Below are positions 6,501 to 14,145 of a stretch of DNA of 22,699 bases, one piece after another. A program made the translations under genes and the position numbers. Source of the DNA: CAIYRG01 sp035632215 (lineage in GTDB: Bacteria > Pseudomonadota > Alphaproteobacteria > Micropepsales > Micropepsaceae); NCBI GenBank assembly GCA_035632215.1, contig DASQHF010000126.1:1-22699 (forward strand). The letters run 5' to 3'. The notes under the pieces were generated by a model. It was not told the DNA's origin, made no database searches, and worked only from the letters and a program-made list of their open reading frames with translations. How positions within the stretch are numbered: position 1 is the stretch's first letter; every line of letters begins with the position of its first letter.

Positions 6501-8498
6501 CGCGGCGCCTGGGAAGCCGTGAAGCGGCATTTCCGGGAACTCAAGCGCGACATCCAGACCGAGGCCTTCACTTGCGTGGGCGTTGGCGACATGTCGGGCG
6601 ACGTGTTCGGCAATGCGATGCTGCTGTCGAAAGAGACGAAGCTCGTCGCTGCCTTCGATCATCGTCACATCTTTATCGACCCCAATCCCGAGCCCCACGC
6701 GGCCTTTACCGAGAGGAAGCGCCTGTTCGATCTGCCGCGCTCCTCCTGGGCCGATTACAACGCGACCCTGATCTCTGCTGGCGGCGGCATCTTTCCGCGC
6801 ACGGCGAAGGAGATCCTGCTCTCATCCGAGGTGAAGGTGCTCACGGGGCTCGCCAAGGACAAAGCCACGCCCGTCGAGCTGATGCGCGCGCTCCTCACTG
6901 CCCAAGTGGATCTCCTGTTCTTCGGCGGCATCGGGACCTTCGTGAAGTCGTCGGCACAGTCCCATGCCGACGCCGGCGACCGCACCAACGACGCGCTGCG
7001 CGTGAACGGCCGCGACATCCGCGCCCTCGTCATCGGCGAAGGCGCCAATCTCGGGGTCACGCAACTGGGCCGCATCGAATATGCGCGCGAGGGCGGGCGC
7101 GAGAAGAAAGGCGGCCGCATCAACACGGATGCGATCGACAATTCGGCGGGCGTCGACACCTCCGACCACGAGGTCAACATCAAGATCCTGATGAACGGTC
7201 CCTTGCGCCGCCGCGAGCTCTCCGAGCCTGAGCGCGACTCGCTTCTCACCTTCATGGCCGAGGACGTGGCCAGCCTCGTACTCAAGGACAATTACGACCA
7301 GACGCTCGCGCTTTCGGTAGCGGAATCCACCGCCGTTCGCGACCTGGACGCTTCCGCACGCTTCATTCGCGAGCTTGAGCGGGCGGGCAAGCTCGACCGC
7401 TCAGTCGAGATGCTCCCCTCCGATGAAGCACTTCGCGCTCTTCAGCCTGACGGCAAGGGTCTGACGCGGCCCGAGCTAGCCGTGCTCTTGGCATATGCCA
7501 AGCTCGATCTGTTCCATGAAGTGGCCGGGAGCGAGCTCGTTCAGGACGAATATCTTTCCACGCTTCTCGCCGACTACTTTCCGCCGCTTGCAGTAGAACA
7601 TTTCCGGGCGGAGCTTCCCCGCCATCGTCTGGCGCGCGAGATCATCGCGACGGAGCTCGTCAATCGCATGGTCAATCTCGCCGGGCCGCTCTTTGCCCAT
7701 CGCATGTACGAGCTCTCGAACGCGGAGCTGTGGCGCATCGCGCGCGCGTATGTGCTATCCGACGGCGTGTTCGCGCTGGAAGCGCTCGGCTCCCGCATCA
7801 AGGCGCTCGACTTGAAAGTCGCGGCGGCGGCACAGATCGGAATGATGGCCGATATCGCCGAGCTCTTGAGGCGCTTGGGCCTATGGTTCGTCGTTCAGCT
7901 TCCTAACGGTTCCGATATCGCTTCCACGGTGGAGACCTATCGCGCCGGGTTCTCCGCGTTGAAAGGACATTTCTCCAAGCTCGTTTCGCCCTTGGAGAAG
8001 GAAGCAACCGAAGCACGGCTTGCGAAGCTTAAAGAGGTGGGCGTGCCCGACGATGTCGCCGAGGACGCCGCGATCCTGCCTTTGTTGAGCGCGGTTCCTG
8101 AGATCGTGCTGCTTTCGGAGAACCAAGGGGTCGCGCCGATCGAAGCCGCGCGCGCATATTTCGCCGTCGGCGGCCATATCGGCCTCGATCGCCTACGCGC
8201 GCTCGCAGGCGAGATCTCGCTGAACGACCACTGGGACCGCTTGGCGCTGCGCCGCATCGTCGACGATCTTTACGCGGCGCAAAGGCTGCTCGCGGCAGAT
8301 GCGCTCAAGGGCAAAGCAGAGGCGGCCGCGGCGCCTGGCGCCAACGCGGTTACCGCCTGGGCCGAGCGTCGCGCGATCGAGATCGACCGGACGCGCAACT
8401 TCCTCAAGGAGCTGGAGCGTGGCGGGGAGCCGACGATCGCCAAGCTCGCCCTTGCCAATAGCCAGATCCAAAAACTCGCAGCAAGCACAAGTGTCTGA
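3576..8498 (+). CDS. gdhB: NAD-specific glutamate dehydrogenase, large (about 180 kDa) type
   Basis: The 1,640-residue protein matches the large NAD-dependent glutamate dehydrogenases of proteobacteria and actinobacteria, which oxidatively deaminate glutamate to 2-oxoglutarate and ammonia in the cytoplasm. The N-terminal half (about 1-700) is the regulatory part of this family, with ACT-like segments. The catalytic core begins near GGIRWSDR (832-839), followed by VPVGAKGGFYPK with K867 in the glycine-rich catalytic segment. The dinucleotide-binding part shows GVGDMSGDVFGNA at about 1002-1014 and later FDHRHIFIDPNP. The C-terminal helical region follows. I chose the ATG at 3576 because of the strong GGGGAGG seven bases upstream; a TTG at 3552 would precede that site. 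Length and motif order are normal. It appears to be a single-gene unit. The symbol is used loosely, since naming differs between genera. Confidence 0.95.
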   Translation: MVWQMMKRAFSSESQTVEEARHDSEEAAAHLASASHLIGTGDPALASFFTAFTRYANPEDLLHYTGAELAALVKLVCERTALRSPGASIVEVFDPSLEDASFAKLGETILVAVFNDMPFLYDSTTAAIRAEGAHVAAAFHPVIPTTRDSSGHWSSSGDAVSESVIVIALDNPFDQEAAASLKKAVTDVLDDVRVAVRDWKQMLARLAETVAELKRNPPRIAEDELNESLAFLGWLADNHFTFLGSRDYAYKGENGGRLEPLFETGLGVLANPERRIIRRGPDRSSLTPEVRAFLTQPSPIIITKSSSRSIVHRRAPMDYIGVKTFDEKGNLTGERRFVGLFTSTAYSQLASSIPLLRRKIEHVLAGSGLSPSGHDGKALAHVLNTFPRDELFQIGENELLATGLGILNLGERPKVRIFLRVDKFDRFVSALVFLPRERYSGAVRQKIHGLLARAFNGRLSAAMPSLEDETLARIHYIVGRNDGPRPEVDARELEAQIRVAIRTWDDGFADALQVEHGSASAALARCYGEAFPPGYRDAFGPQEAVEDIDRIGAVLSGRGLGGHVSAHVYGLDDDDKGVVHLKLFVKDKFIPLSECLPMFENLGLKVIAEDAFALIPKDAAGQIQTVALQNILMVRADGGAAEIERIKPLLEEAFHSVWAGATESDGFNRLVVTANLSSRDIVILRSIAKYLRQAGVAFSQPYVETALAKNSAIAVKLIELFRTLHDPQAFSAMELRKQAADAIRAEIEALLNDVPSADEDRIIRLFMNVIGAMLRTSFFQPGADGGPKPFLAFKLESGRLEMLPLPKPLYEIFVYSPEVEGVHLRFGKVARGGIRWSDRAEDFRTEVLSLVKAQQVKNAVIVPVGAKGGFYPKRIPLGAPRDVMQAGGIAAYKTFIGALLDLTDNIGPEGNIIPPANVLRYDADDPYLVVAADKGTATFSDIANEIALSRGFWLGDAFASGGSHGYDHKKLGITARGAWEAVKRHFRELKRDIQTEAFTCVGVGDMSGDVFGNAMLLSKETKLVAAFDHRHIFIDPNPEPHAAFTERKRLFDLPRSSWADYNATLISAGGGIFPRTAKEILLSSEVKVLTGLAKDKATPVELMRALLTAQVDLLFFGGIGTFVKSSAQSHADAGDRTNDALRVNGRDIRALVIGEGANLGVTQLGRIEYAREGGREKKGGRINTDAIDNSAGVDTSDHEVNIKILMNGPLRRRELSEPERDSLLTFMAEDVASLVLKDNYDQTLALSVAESTAVRDLDASARFIRELERAGKLDRSVEMLPSDEALRALQPDGKGLTRPELAVLLAYAKLDLFHEVAGSELVQDEYLSTLLADYFPPLAVEHFRAELPRHRLAREIIATELVNRMVNLAGPLFAHRMYELSNAELWRIARAYVLSDGVFALEALGSRIKALDLKVAAAAQIGMMADIAELLRRLGLWFVVQLPNGSDIASTVETYRAGFSALKGHFSKLVSPLEKEATEARLAKLKEVGVPDDVAEDAAILPLLSAVPEIVLLSENQGVAPIEAARAYFAVGGHIGLDRLRALAGEISLNDHWDRLALRRIVDDLYAAQRLLAADALKGKAEAAAAPGANAVTAWAERRAIEIDRTRNFLKELERGGEPTIAKLALANSQIQKLAASTSV

Positions 8499-8632
8499 TT
8501 TAATTGATCCTTTAAGGAGAAATCCGTGCGGCCAAGGGAACGCCCGTGAACGCGCGAAATTTACCCGCGGCCGAGATTGATGGCGCCCCCAATTTACGCA
8601 ATTGATCTTTGGTCTCCTCGCCCATTCGTGCC

Positions 8633-10186
8633 ATGCCTCAAGAATTCGAGATTCGCTTTGCCGCGCAGCCGGACGACCTAACCAGGCTCGCGCGGGGCAC
8701 CGCGCTCACCGGCGTGTCCGCCGGACGGCCGAAGATGCGCCGGATGATCACGACCTATTACGACACGCCGAAACTCGGCTTCGCCAAGGCTGGTTTGTCA
8801 CTGCGGGTCCGGAAGACGGGCGGCGTCTATGTCCAGACGGTCAAGACCCAGAGCGCGAGCACACTCGCCGACGCGCGCGGAGAATACGAAGCGTCTCTGC
8901 CGTCGCCGAAGCCGGATCTGCGCTTCGTTCCCGACCCGGCGCTGCGGCAGAGATTGAGCCAGATCGCGAGTGCGTCGCGGCTGACGCCCGTGATCGAGAC
9001 ACAGATTCGGCGCACGACACGGGCGCTGAAGACGGAAACCGGAGACGAGATCGAGCTCGCGGTCGACCGCGGCGAGATCCGCACGCTCGACAACGGCCGC
9101 GCCGTTCTTCCGGTGAGCGAGCTCGAGCTGGAGCTCAAACAGGGCAAGCCGCTCGCCCTTTACGATGTCGCGCGCAAGCTCTCGCGCAAGACGAAGCTCA
9201 CGCTCGCGGTGGAAAGCAAAGCCGAGCGCGGTTTGCGCGCGCTCCAGGGCGAGGACGTCTCGGCGCACAAGGCCGGCCGTATCGAGTTCGAACCGGAGTG
9301 CACGTCCGAACAGGCTTTCGCCGCCACGCTGATGCATTGCCTGCGCCACATCGCGCGCAACGCGCCGGCCGTGATCGACGCCCGCGATCCCGAAGGCGTG
9401 CACCAGATACGCGTGGGCTTGAGACGCCTGCGCGCCGCGCTCTCTTCCTTCGGGAGGGAGTTCGAATCGCGCCAACTCGAGGAGTTGCGGGCACGAGCCA
9501 AGACGCTCGCCGATGTGTTGGGCCATACGCGCGAGCTCGATGTCTTTGCAACCGAGCTGCTCACCCCGGTCGAAAAGGAATCGGAGCTGCCGGCGCTGGC
9601 GGAGCTGCGCATGATCGTCGAAGAGCTGCGGCGGGAGTCGTGGAACGCGACGGTCGCGCTCGTGCGCTCCGATGAATTCACCGGTTTCGCGCTCGATCTC
9701 GCCGCCGTCGTCGAGGCGCAGAGCTGGCGCGACCAGGCGGATGAAAAGAAGCTCGCGGCGTTGACCAAGCCCGCGCGCCAGGTTGCCTGCGAGACCTTGA
9801 ACCGCACCTTCAAGAAAGCATGCAAGCGGGCGAAGCGTCTGTCCTCGCTCGATACCGAAGAACGCCATCGCCTGCGCATCGCGCTCAAGGAGCTGCGCTA
9901 CTCAGCGGAATTCTTCGCCTCGCTGTTCCCGCCCAAGACCGTGTCGGAGTTCTTGGAGCGCTTGAGCAAGCTCCAAGATCTTTTCGGGACCATCAACGAC
10001 GCCGCCAGCGTGAAAGCAATCTTGCGGCGCGTGTCCGAACACGCGGGCAATCGCGTGAGTCTCGAATTGTCGGCGGCATCGGCTTTCGTGGAAGGCTGGC
10101 ACCAGAGCCGTGTGGAACCGACCTGGGACAAGACGAAGAAGCGCTGGAAACGATTCTCCAAGACGGATGCGTTCTGGACGGCATAA
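8633..10186 (+). CDS. CYTH and CHAD domain-containing protein
   Basis: A 517-residue cytoplasmic protein. Residues 1 to about 205 are a CYTH (triphosphate tunnel) domain: the family's ExExK start signature appears as EFEIR at 4-8, with R in the last position, followed by a TTYYDTP strand and LSLRVRKTGG. Residues from about 225 to 500 are a CHAD domain, with the typical VHQIRVGLRRLRAAL segment and a second RHRLRIALKELRYSAEFF segment rich in conserved His and Arg. CYTH enzymes hydrolyse inorganic or organic triphosphates, and CHAD domains bind polyphosphate through their basic surface, so a role in polyphosphate metabolism is likely. The ATG at 8633 places the signature at the very N-terminus; a TTG at 8609 is the alternative. 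Neither has a clear ribosome binding site. The 134-base gap before it holds nothing convincing. Confidence 0.9.
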   Translation: MPQEFEIRFAAQPDDLTRLARGTALTGVSAGRPKMRRMITTYYDTPKLGFAKAGLSLRVRKTGGVYVQTVKTQSASTLADARGEYEASLPSPKPDLRFVPDPALRQRLSQIASASRLTPVIETQIRRTTRALKTETGDEIELAVDRGEIRTLDNGRAVLPVSELELELKQGKPLALYDVARKLSRKTKLTLAVESKAERGLRALQGEDVSAHKAGRIEFEPECTSEQAFAATLMHCLRHIARNAPAVIDARDPEGVHQIRVGLRRLRAALSSFGREFESRQLEELRARAKTLADVLGHTRELDVFATELLTPVEKESELPALAELRMIVEELRRESWNATVALVRSDEFTGFALDLAAVVEAQSWRDQADEKKLAALTKPARQVACETLNRTFKKACKRAKRLSSLDTEERHRLRIALKELRYSAEFFASLFPPKTVSEFLERLSKLQDLFGTINDAASVKAILRRVSEHAGNRVSLELSAASAFVEGWHQSRVEPTWDKTKKRWKRFSKTDAFWTA

Positions 10187-10209
10187 GGCGTCGGTTCCCC
10201 CTCACCGCC

Positions 10210-11013
10210 TCAGACCGTGACGGTCGCCACCACGGGCACATGGTCCGAAGGCTGCCGCCAGCCTCGGGCCGTTTTTAGGATCGTGTGCCCGGAAACCGCC
10301 TCTTTGAGGGCTGGGCTCACCCAGATGTGGTCGAGCCGGCGCCCGCGGTCGGAGGCCTTCCAGTCGCGCGCGCGATAGCTCCACCAGGAATAGATCTTCT
10401 CTTCCTTTGGGACGAAGCGGCGCGTCACGTCACACCAGTCGAGCGAGACGTAGATCCGGTTCAAGAGATCGGTCTCAATCGGCGTATGACTGACGACATC
10501 CAAGAGCTGCTTGTGGCTCCAGACATCGTTCTCGAGCGGCGCAACGTTCAAATCACCGACGAGGACGACAGGCGCCTGCCGCTTTTCGGTTGCTTTCGAG
10601 AACTGCGCCTCCATCTCCCTCAAGAACCCGAGCTTGTGAGCGAATTTTTCATTGCGCTTGGGGTCGGGAATATCGCCGCCGGCCGGGACATAGAAATTGT
10701 GCAGCTCGAGCCCATTCTCGAGCACGACGCTGACATGCCGGCAGTCATCCTTTCCGCAGAAGACGAGCGATTCGCTCGTCTTGAAGGGCAGCCGCGAGAG
10801 GATGGCGACCCCGTGGTAACCCTTTTGGCCCTTGATGGCCTGATGGATGTAACCGAGCTTGGCAAAGCCTTTCCCCGGAAAAAGGGGGTCCGGAACCTTC
10901 GTCTCCTGCAAGCACAGCACATCGGGTGCGTGCGCCTTCAAGAACCGCCGCACCAGCGAGGCTCGCAGGCGGACCGAGTTGATGTTCCAGGTGGCTAGCT
11001 TGATCGCGGCCAT
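10210..11013 (-). CDS. xthA: exonuclease III family AP endonuclease
   Basis: The product has 267 residues, normal for exonuclease III. These enzymes cut the backbone at abasic sites and degrade DNA from the 3' end in base-excision repair. The motifs are in the expected order: LATWNINSVRLR near the start, the metal-binding glutamate E37 in LCLQETK, GDLNVAP with D154 and N156, RLDHIWVS around D228, and SDHVPV with D257 and the catalytic H258. The ATG is at 11011-11013; there is no obvious ribosome binding site. The gene converges on the CYTH-CHAD gene with 23 bases between stops. On its 5' side it is divergent from the small membrane protein at 11110. Whether it is the main XthA or a paralogue cannot be told from this window. 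Confidence 0.92.
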   Translation of the reverse strand: MAAIKLATWNINSVRLRASLVRRFLKAHAPDVLCLQETKVPDPLFPGKGFAKLGYIHQAIKGQKGYHGVAILSRLPFKTSESLVFCGKDDCRHVSVVLENGLELHNFYVPAGGDIPDPKRNEKFAHKLGFLREMEAQFSKATEKRQAPVVLVGDLNVAPLENDVWSHKQLLDVVSHTPIETDLLNRIYVSLDWCDVTRRFVPKEEKIYSWWSYRARDWKASDRGRRLDHIWVSPALKEAVSGHTILKTARGWRQPSDHVPVVATVTV

Positions 11014-11041
11014 TTGAGCGAAGAAGTAATCTCTACCATTA

Positions 11042-11070
11042 TTGTCGTCTTAACCATTGCTCCCCATATT
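11042..11070 (+). promoter_or_regulatory. possible promoter for the 47-residue membrane protein
   Basis: TTGTCG (11042-11047) and CATATT (11065-11070) are 17 bases apart, about 40 bases ahead of the ATG at 11110. Between them lies TTAACCAT (11050-11057), which resembles a CtrA half site of alphaproteobacteria. Both calls are weak, because short matches occur by chance. Confidence 0.3.
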
Positions 11071-11109
11071 GCAGTGCAGAAGAAATGATGCACGACAGCG
11101 GAGAGTAAG

Positions 11110-11253
11110 ATGTCACAGCTTCAATTGCGCAGCGTTCGCCCTCAAGAACCCCAGGAAATCGCTGATGTCGACGCGCGTTTTCTTTCCCAAATCCTGATCG
11201 GAACTTTCGCGGTTCTGTCGGTCGGCGCCTTCCTGGTCTACTTCGTTCAGTAA
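11110..11253 (+). CDS. small single-span membrane protein (47 residues)
   Basis: An ATG at 11110, preceded by GGAGAG (11100-11105), opens a 47-codon frame ending at TAA 11251-11253. The N-terminal half is polar (MSQLQLRSVRPQEPQEIADVD as two pieces: MSQLQLRSVR and PQEPQEIADVD). The C-terminal half, from about residue 28 to the end (ILIGTFAVLSVGAFLVYFVQ), is a good single transmembrane helix. The end lies just before the tsaD stop on the other strand, and the frame fills an otherwise empty gap of about 250 bases between xthA and tsaD. I do not recognise it. A ribosome binding site, a complete membrane span and a fitting position support a real gene; there is no homology evidence available to me. 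Confidence 0.6.
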   Translation: MSQLQLRSVRPQEPQEIADVDARFLSQILIGTFAVLSVGAFLVYFVQ

Positions 11254-11264
11254 CCAACCTCTCC

Positions 11265-12365
11265 TCAGCCGGCCGGGGCTTCCGGCCGGATGAGAGCCGA
11301 TTCTGGTGGAGTTTCAAGTACCTCCAAAGGCCAACGGGCGCGCGGCGGGCAATCCAGCCGATCAGAGAGTCCCGCCGAAAGCCTTTCCAGCCCGGTCCAG
11401 GCGACCATAGCGCCATTGTCGGTGCATAAGGAAACTGGCGGGAGCACGAACTGGAATCCTTCGCGCTGGCAGAGTTCGTTAAGGGCTTGGCGGATCACGG
11501 AATTGGCGGCGACGCCCCCTGCGGCGACAAAGCGGAAGCCAGTCGATTTTACGAACTCCGTTCGGAAATGTTCCATTGCAACCGAGGTCCGGTCCACCAG
11601 CACGTCCACTACCGTCGACTGAAAGGCGGCGGCGAGATCGGCCTTGGCTTGCGCCTCAAGACCGTGCCGCGCGAGCTGCCGCACGGCGGTCTTCAGCCCG
11701 GAGAAGGAGAAATCGGCGTTCTCGCGCCCGAGCATTGGGCGCGGCAAGGGGAAGCGCTTGCGGTTTCCGGTTAGCGCCAATCGTTCGATCTCCGGCCCGC
11801 CGGGATAGGGGAGCCCCAGAAGCTTGGCCGTCTTGTCGAAAGCCTCGCCCACGGCATCGTCGATGGTCGCGCCGTAGAGCCGATAGCGGCCGACACCCTC
11901 CGCTGCCATCAGCTGGCAGTGCCCACCGGAGATCAGAAGGAGCAGGAACGGGAACTCGATGCCCGCCGCGAGCCGGGCCGAGAGCGCATGGGCTTCCAGG
12001 TGATTGACCGCAATCAGCGGTTTGCCGGCGGTCAAGGCCAAGGCTTTGGCGGAGACGAGGCCAACCATGACCCCGCCGATGAGGCCGGGGCCGGCCGTCG
12101 CCGCAACAGCATCCAAATTCGCTAATCTCACTCCGGCCTCATCCAGCGCTCGCGCGATGATGCCGTCCAAGAGCTCGACATGCGCCCGGGCTGCGATTTC
12201 GGGCACGACACCGCCGAAGGGCCGATGCTCTTCCACCTGGCCGAGCACGATGTTCGAGAGAATCTCACCCGGTCCCGGGGCCAAGCCGCGCACCACGGCG
12301 GCCGCGGTTTCGTCACAGCTCGTTTCAAGTCCCAAAACAGTCAGGGTTTCCGGTCCCACGCGCAT
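11265..12365 (-). CDS. tsaD: tRNA N6-adenosine threonylcarbamoyltransferase TsaD
   Basis: The 366-residue protein transfers the threonylcarbamoyl group from threonylcarbamoyl-AMP to A37 of ANN-decoding tRNAs, together with TsaB and TsaE, in the cytoplasm. The N-terminal signature VLGLETSCDETAAA (about 10-23) opens the ASKHA-type fold. The metal-binding histidines appear as H122 and H126 in NHLEAH. Further family segments are GGVVPEIAAR, LISGGHCQL, GEAFDK..KLLGL.YPGG and VAAGGVAANS. The ATG at 12363-12365 is the natural start. A slight C-terminal extension is encoded in a GC-rich hairpin (11269-11289). It is divergent from hemC with a 49-base gap, an arrangement familiar in alphaproteobacteria. 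Confidence 0.96.
   Translation of the reverse strand: MRVGPETLTVLGLETSCDETAAAVVRGLAPGPGEILSNIVLGQVEEHRPFGGVVPEIAARAHVELLDGIIARALDEAGVRLANLDAVAATAGPGLIGGVMVGLVSAKALALTAGKPLIAVNHLEAHALSARLAAGIEFPFLLLLISGGHCQLMAAEGVGRYRLYGATIDDAVGEAFDKTAKLLGLPYPGGPEIERLALTGNRKRFPLPRPMLGRENADFSFSGLKTAVRQLARHGLEAQAKADLAAAFQSTVVDVLVDRTSVAMEHFRTEFVKSTGFRFVAAGGVAANSVIRQALNELCQREGFQFVLPPVSLCTDNGAMVAWTGLERLSAGLSDRLDCPPRARWPLEVLETPPESALIRPEAPAG
11269..11289. terminator. strong GC hairpin between convergent genes
   Basis: CCGGCCGG at 11269-11276 pairs perfectly with CCGGCCGG at 11282-11289 around a five-base loop. It covers the last codons of tsaD and lies 15 bases after the stop of the small membrane gene on the other strand. 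There is no T run on either side, so it is a candidate bidirectional transcription-end structure rather than a classical intrinsic terminator. Confidence 0.45.
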
Positions 12366-12414
12366 GGCCCCGATCTATGCTAAGGGGCCTCATCTGTAAA
12401 CGCGTGAGAATTTG

Positions 12415-13365
12415 ATGGCTGACCCCGTTCTTCGTCTTGCCACGCGAGGCTCGCCTTTGGCGCTTGCCCAGGCCCATCTCGTGCGCGCAGCGCTTGCCGA
12501 TGCCCATGACTGGGAACCGGGCGAGGTGGAAGAACTCTGTCCGATCCTCGTCGTGCGCACGAGCGGCGACAAGATCCAGGACCGGCCACTCGTGGAAGCG
12601 GGCGGTAAAGGCCTGTTCGTCAAGGAAATCGAGGATGCGCTCTTGAAGGGCGATGCCGACATCGCCGTTCATTCGATGAAGGACATGCCGGCGGCCGAGC
12701 CGAAGGGCCTGACGATTGCGGCCGTCTTGTCGCGCGAGGACCCTTACGATGTCTTCGTGGCCAAGAACGGCGCGGGCTTTGACGGACTGAAACGCGGGGC
12801 GCGGCTCGGCACGAGCTCGGTCAGGCGCGCGGCCCAGGCATTGCGCTTGCGGCCCGATCTCAAAATCGTCCCTCTACGCGGCAATGTCGAGACGCGGCTC
12901 TTGAAGCTGTCGCGCGACGAAGCCGACGCGATCATCCTCGCACGCGCCGGCCTGTCGCGTCTGAAGCTGTCGCTTCCAGACGGTGAGGTGCTCGATTGGC
13001 TGCCCGCGCTCTGCCAAGGCGCGATCGGAATCGAGCTGCGCGCGAAAGACGCTCGCGTCCGCGCGGCTATCGAGCCGATCGATGACGCGCAAACGCATGT
13101 CGCCATCGCGGCCGAGCGTGGATTTCTTGCGGCCCTCGACGGCTCCTGCCGCACGCCGATCGCGGGCTTGGCGACGATAAGAGGCGGCGACTTGCATTTT
13201 AGCGGCGAGGTCCTCACGCTCGATGGAAGAGAGTCCTGGACCGTCTCGCGCGAGCTCCCTTGCACCGCGCTCGACGCTGGCGATCGGAAGGCCGCTTTCG
13301 CCGCCGGCGAGGACGCAGCAAGGAAAATCCGGGCGCGCGCCGGAGCAAAACTGCCGCGGATGTGA
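12415..13365 (+). CDS. hemC: hydroxymethylbilane synthase (porphobilinogen deaminase)
   Basis: A 316-residue cytoplasmic enzyme that joins four porphobilinogen molecules into hydroxymethylbilane, the third step of heme synthesis. The start LRLATRGSPLALAQ, the segment VHSMKDMPA with the active-site aspartate region, TSSVRRAAQ with cofactor-binding arginines, and GSCRTPIAG with C245 carrying the dipyrromethane cofactor are all present. I chose the ATG at 12415; the TTG one codon earlier is less likely. The upstream GTGAGAA is a weak ribosome binding site. hemD follows six bases after the stop, so the two are co-transcribed. The 49-base gap to tsaD must hold both divergent promoters, and part of the hemC promoter may lie inside tsaD. 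Confidence 0.97.
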   Translation: MADPVLRLATRGSPLALAQAHLVRAALADAHDWEPGEVEELCPILVVRTSGDKIQDRPLVEAGGKGLFVKEIEDALLKGDADIAVHSMKDMPAAEPKGLTIAAVLSREDPYDVFVAKNGAGFDGLKRGARLGTSSVRRAAQALRLRPDLKIVPLRGNVETRLLKLSRDEADAIILARAGLSRLKLSLPDGEVLDWLPALCQGAIGIELRAKDARVRAAIEPIDDAQTHVAIAAERGFLAALDGSCRTPIAGLATIRGGDLHFSGEVLTLDGRESWTVSRELPCTALDAGDRKAAFAAGEDAARKIRARAGAKLPRM

Positions 13366-13371
13366 GGCACC

Positions 13372-14091
13372 ATGCGCCTTCTCATCACCCGCCCGCGAGG
13401 CGAGGCCGAAGCCCTAGGTGAAATCTTGCGCGCGCGCGGCCACGTGCCGCTGATCGCACCTTTGATGGAAGTTCAGGTCCTTGAAGGGCCCGAGCTTCCG
13501 CTCTTGAGCGTCCAAGCCGTGCTCGCCACGAGCGCGAATGGCGTGCGTGCCTTGAGCTTGCGGACGAAGCGGCGCGATGTTCCGATTTTCGCCGTCGGTC
13601 CGCAGACGGCGGAAGCGGCTCGCGCTTTGGGTTTTGTCGGCGTGTTCAGCGCCGAAGGCGACTCCGCCGCATTGGCCGAATTCGTTGCCGCCAATCTCGA
13701 GCCGGCCAAGGGGCCGCTCCTCCACGCCGCGGGCGCCGAGACCGCCGGACGATTGAGCCAGGCTCTCACGGCGCGCGGCTTCTCGGTCGAAACCATCGTG
13801 CTCTACGAGGCGGTTCCGGTCGAAAAGCTACCGGAGCTGGCCGAGACCGTGCTGCGAGAGGGCACGCTCGATGGCGTGCTACTTTTCTCGCCACGAAGCG
13901 CCAAGATCTTCGCGACCCTCGTTGCCGACGCGAAGCTCGAGGAAGTCTGTAAGCGGCTTGAGGCCTATTGCATCAGCGCGGCGACAGCCGCGGCCCTGAA
14001 CCCGCTCGCCTTTTCGCGCGTGAGCGTTGCTGGCGTGCCCAACCAGGATGCAATGCTGGCGCTGATCCCGCCGCCCGCGCCGGGACCATGA
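13372..14091 (+). CDS. hemD: uroporphyrinogen-III synthase
   Basis: This 239-residue protein closes hydroxymethylbilane with inversion of ring D to give uroporphyrinogen III. The family is poorly conserved in sequence. The call rests on the N-terminal MRLLITRPRGEAEAL segment, VLATSANGVRAL, FAVGPQTAEAARALGF, LLHAAGAE..G.L, VLYEAVPV and DGVLLFSPRSAKIFA, which follow the usual two-domain order, and on the position six bases after hemC. There is little ribosome binding signal of its own, so translation is probably coupled to hemC. The C-terminal proline-rich end (PPPAPGP) is likely disordered. Confidence 0.92.
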   Translation: MRLLITRPRGEAEALGEILRARGHVPLIAPLMEVQVLEGPELPLLSVQAVLATSANGVRALSLRTKRRDVPIFAVGPQTAEAARALGFVGVFSAEGDSAALAEFVAANLEPAKGPLLHAAGAETAGRLSQALTARGFSVETIVLYEAVPVEKLPELAETVLREGTLDGVLLFSPRSAKIFATLVADAKLEEVCKRLEAYCISAATAAALNPLAFSRVSVAGVPNQDAMLALIPPPAPGP

Positions 14092-14093
14092 GC

Positions 14094-14122
14094 TTGAGCT
14101 GGAGATTCGGTGCCCCTATAGA
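14094..14122 (+). promoter_or_regulatory. possible internal promoter upstream of the Mic60-like gene
   Basis: TTGAGC (14094-14099) and TATAGA (14117-14122) are 17 bases apart, immediately after the hemD stop and 23 bases before the ATG at 14146. The match is good enough to suggest that the Mic60-like gene and hemY can be transcribed separately from hemCD. Confidence 0.45.
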
Positions 14123-14145
14123 CGTAAGCGGCATCGGAGAGAGAC

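Noticed and set aside
8514..8551. AAGGAG followed by GTG and a seven-codon frame after the glutamate dehydrogenase
   Set aside because: The frame is too short to support and does not lead into the next gene, which starts about 80 bases further on.
8798..9868. 356-codon minus-strand open frame opposite the CYTH-CHAD gene
   Set aside because: It mirrors a gene with strong domain evidence on the plus strand, has no start context and reads as a low-complexity Arg/Leu-rich shadow.
10213..10225. GACCG/CGGTC hairpin at the convergent end of xthA
   Set aside because: The stem is only five pairs with a three-base loop, lies inside the xthA coding end and has no T run, so a terminator call is not supported.
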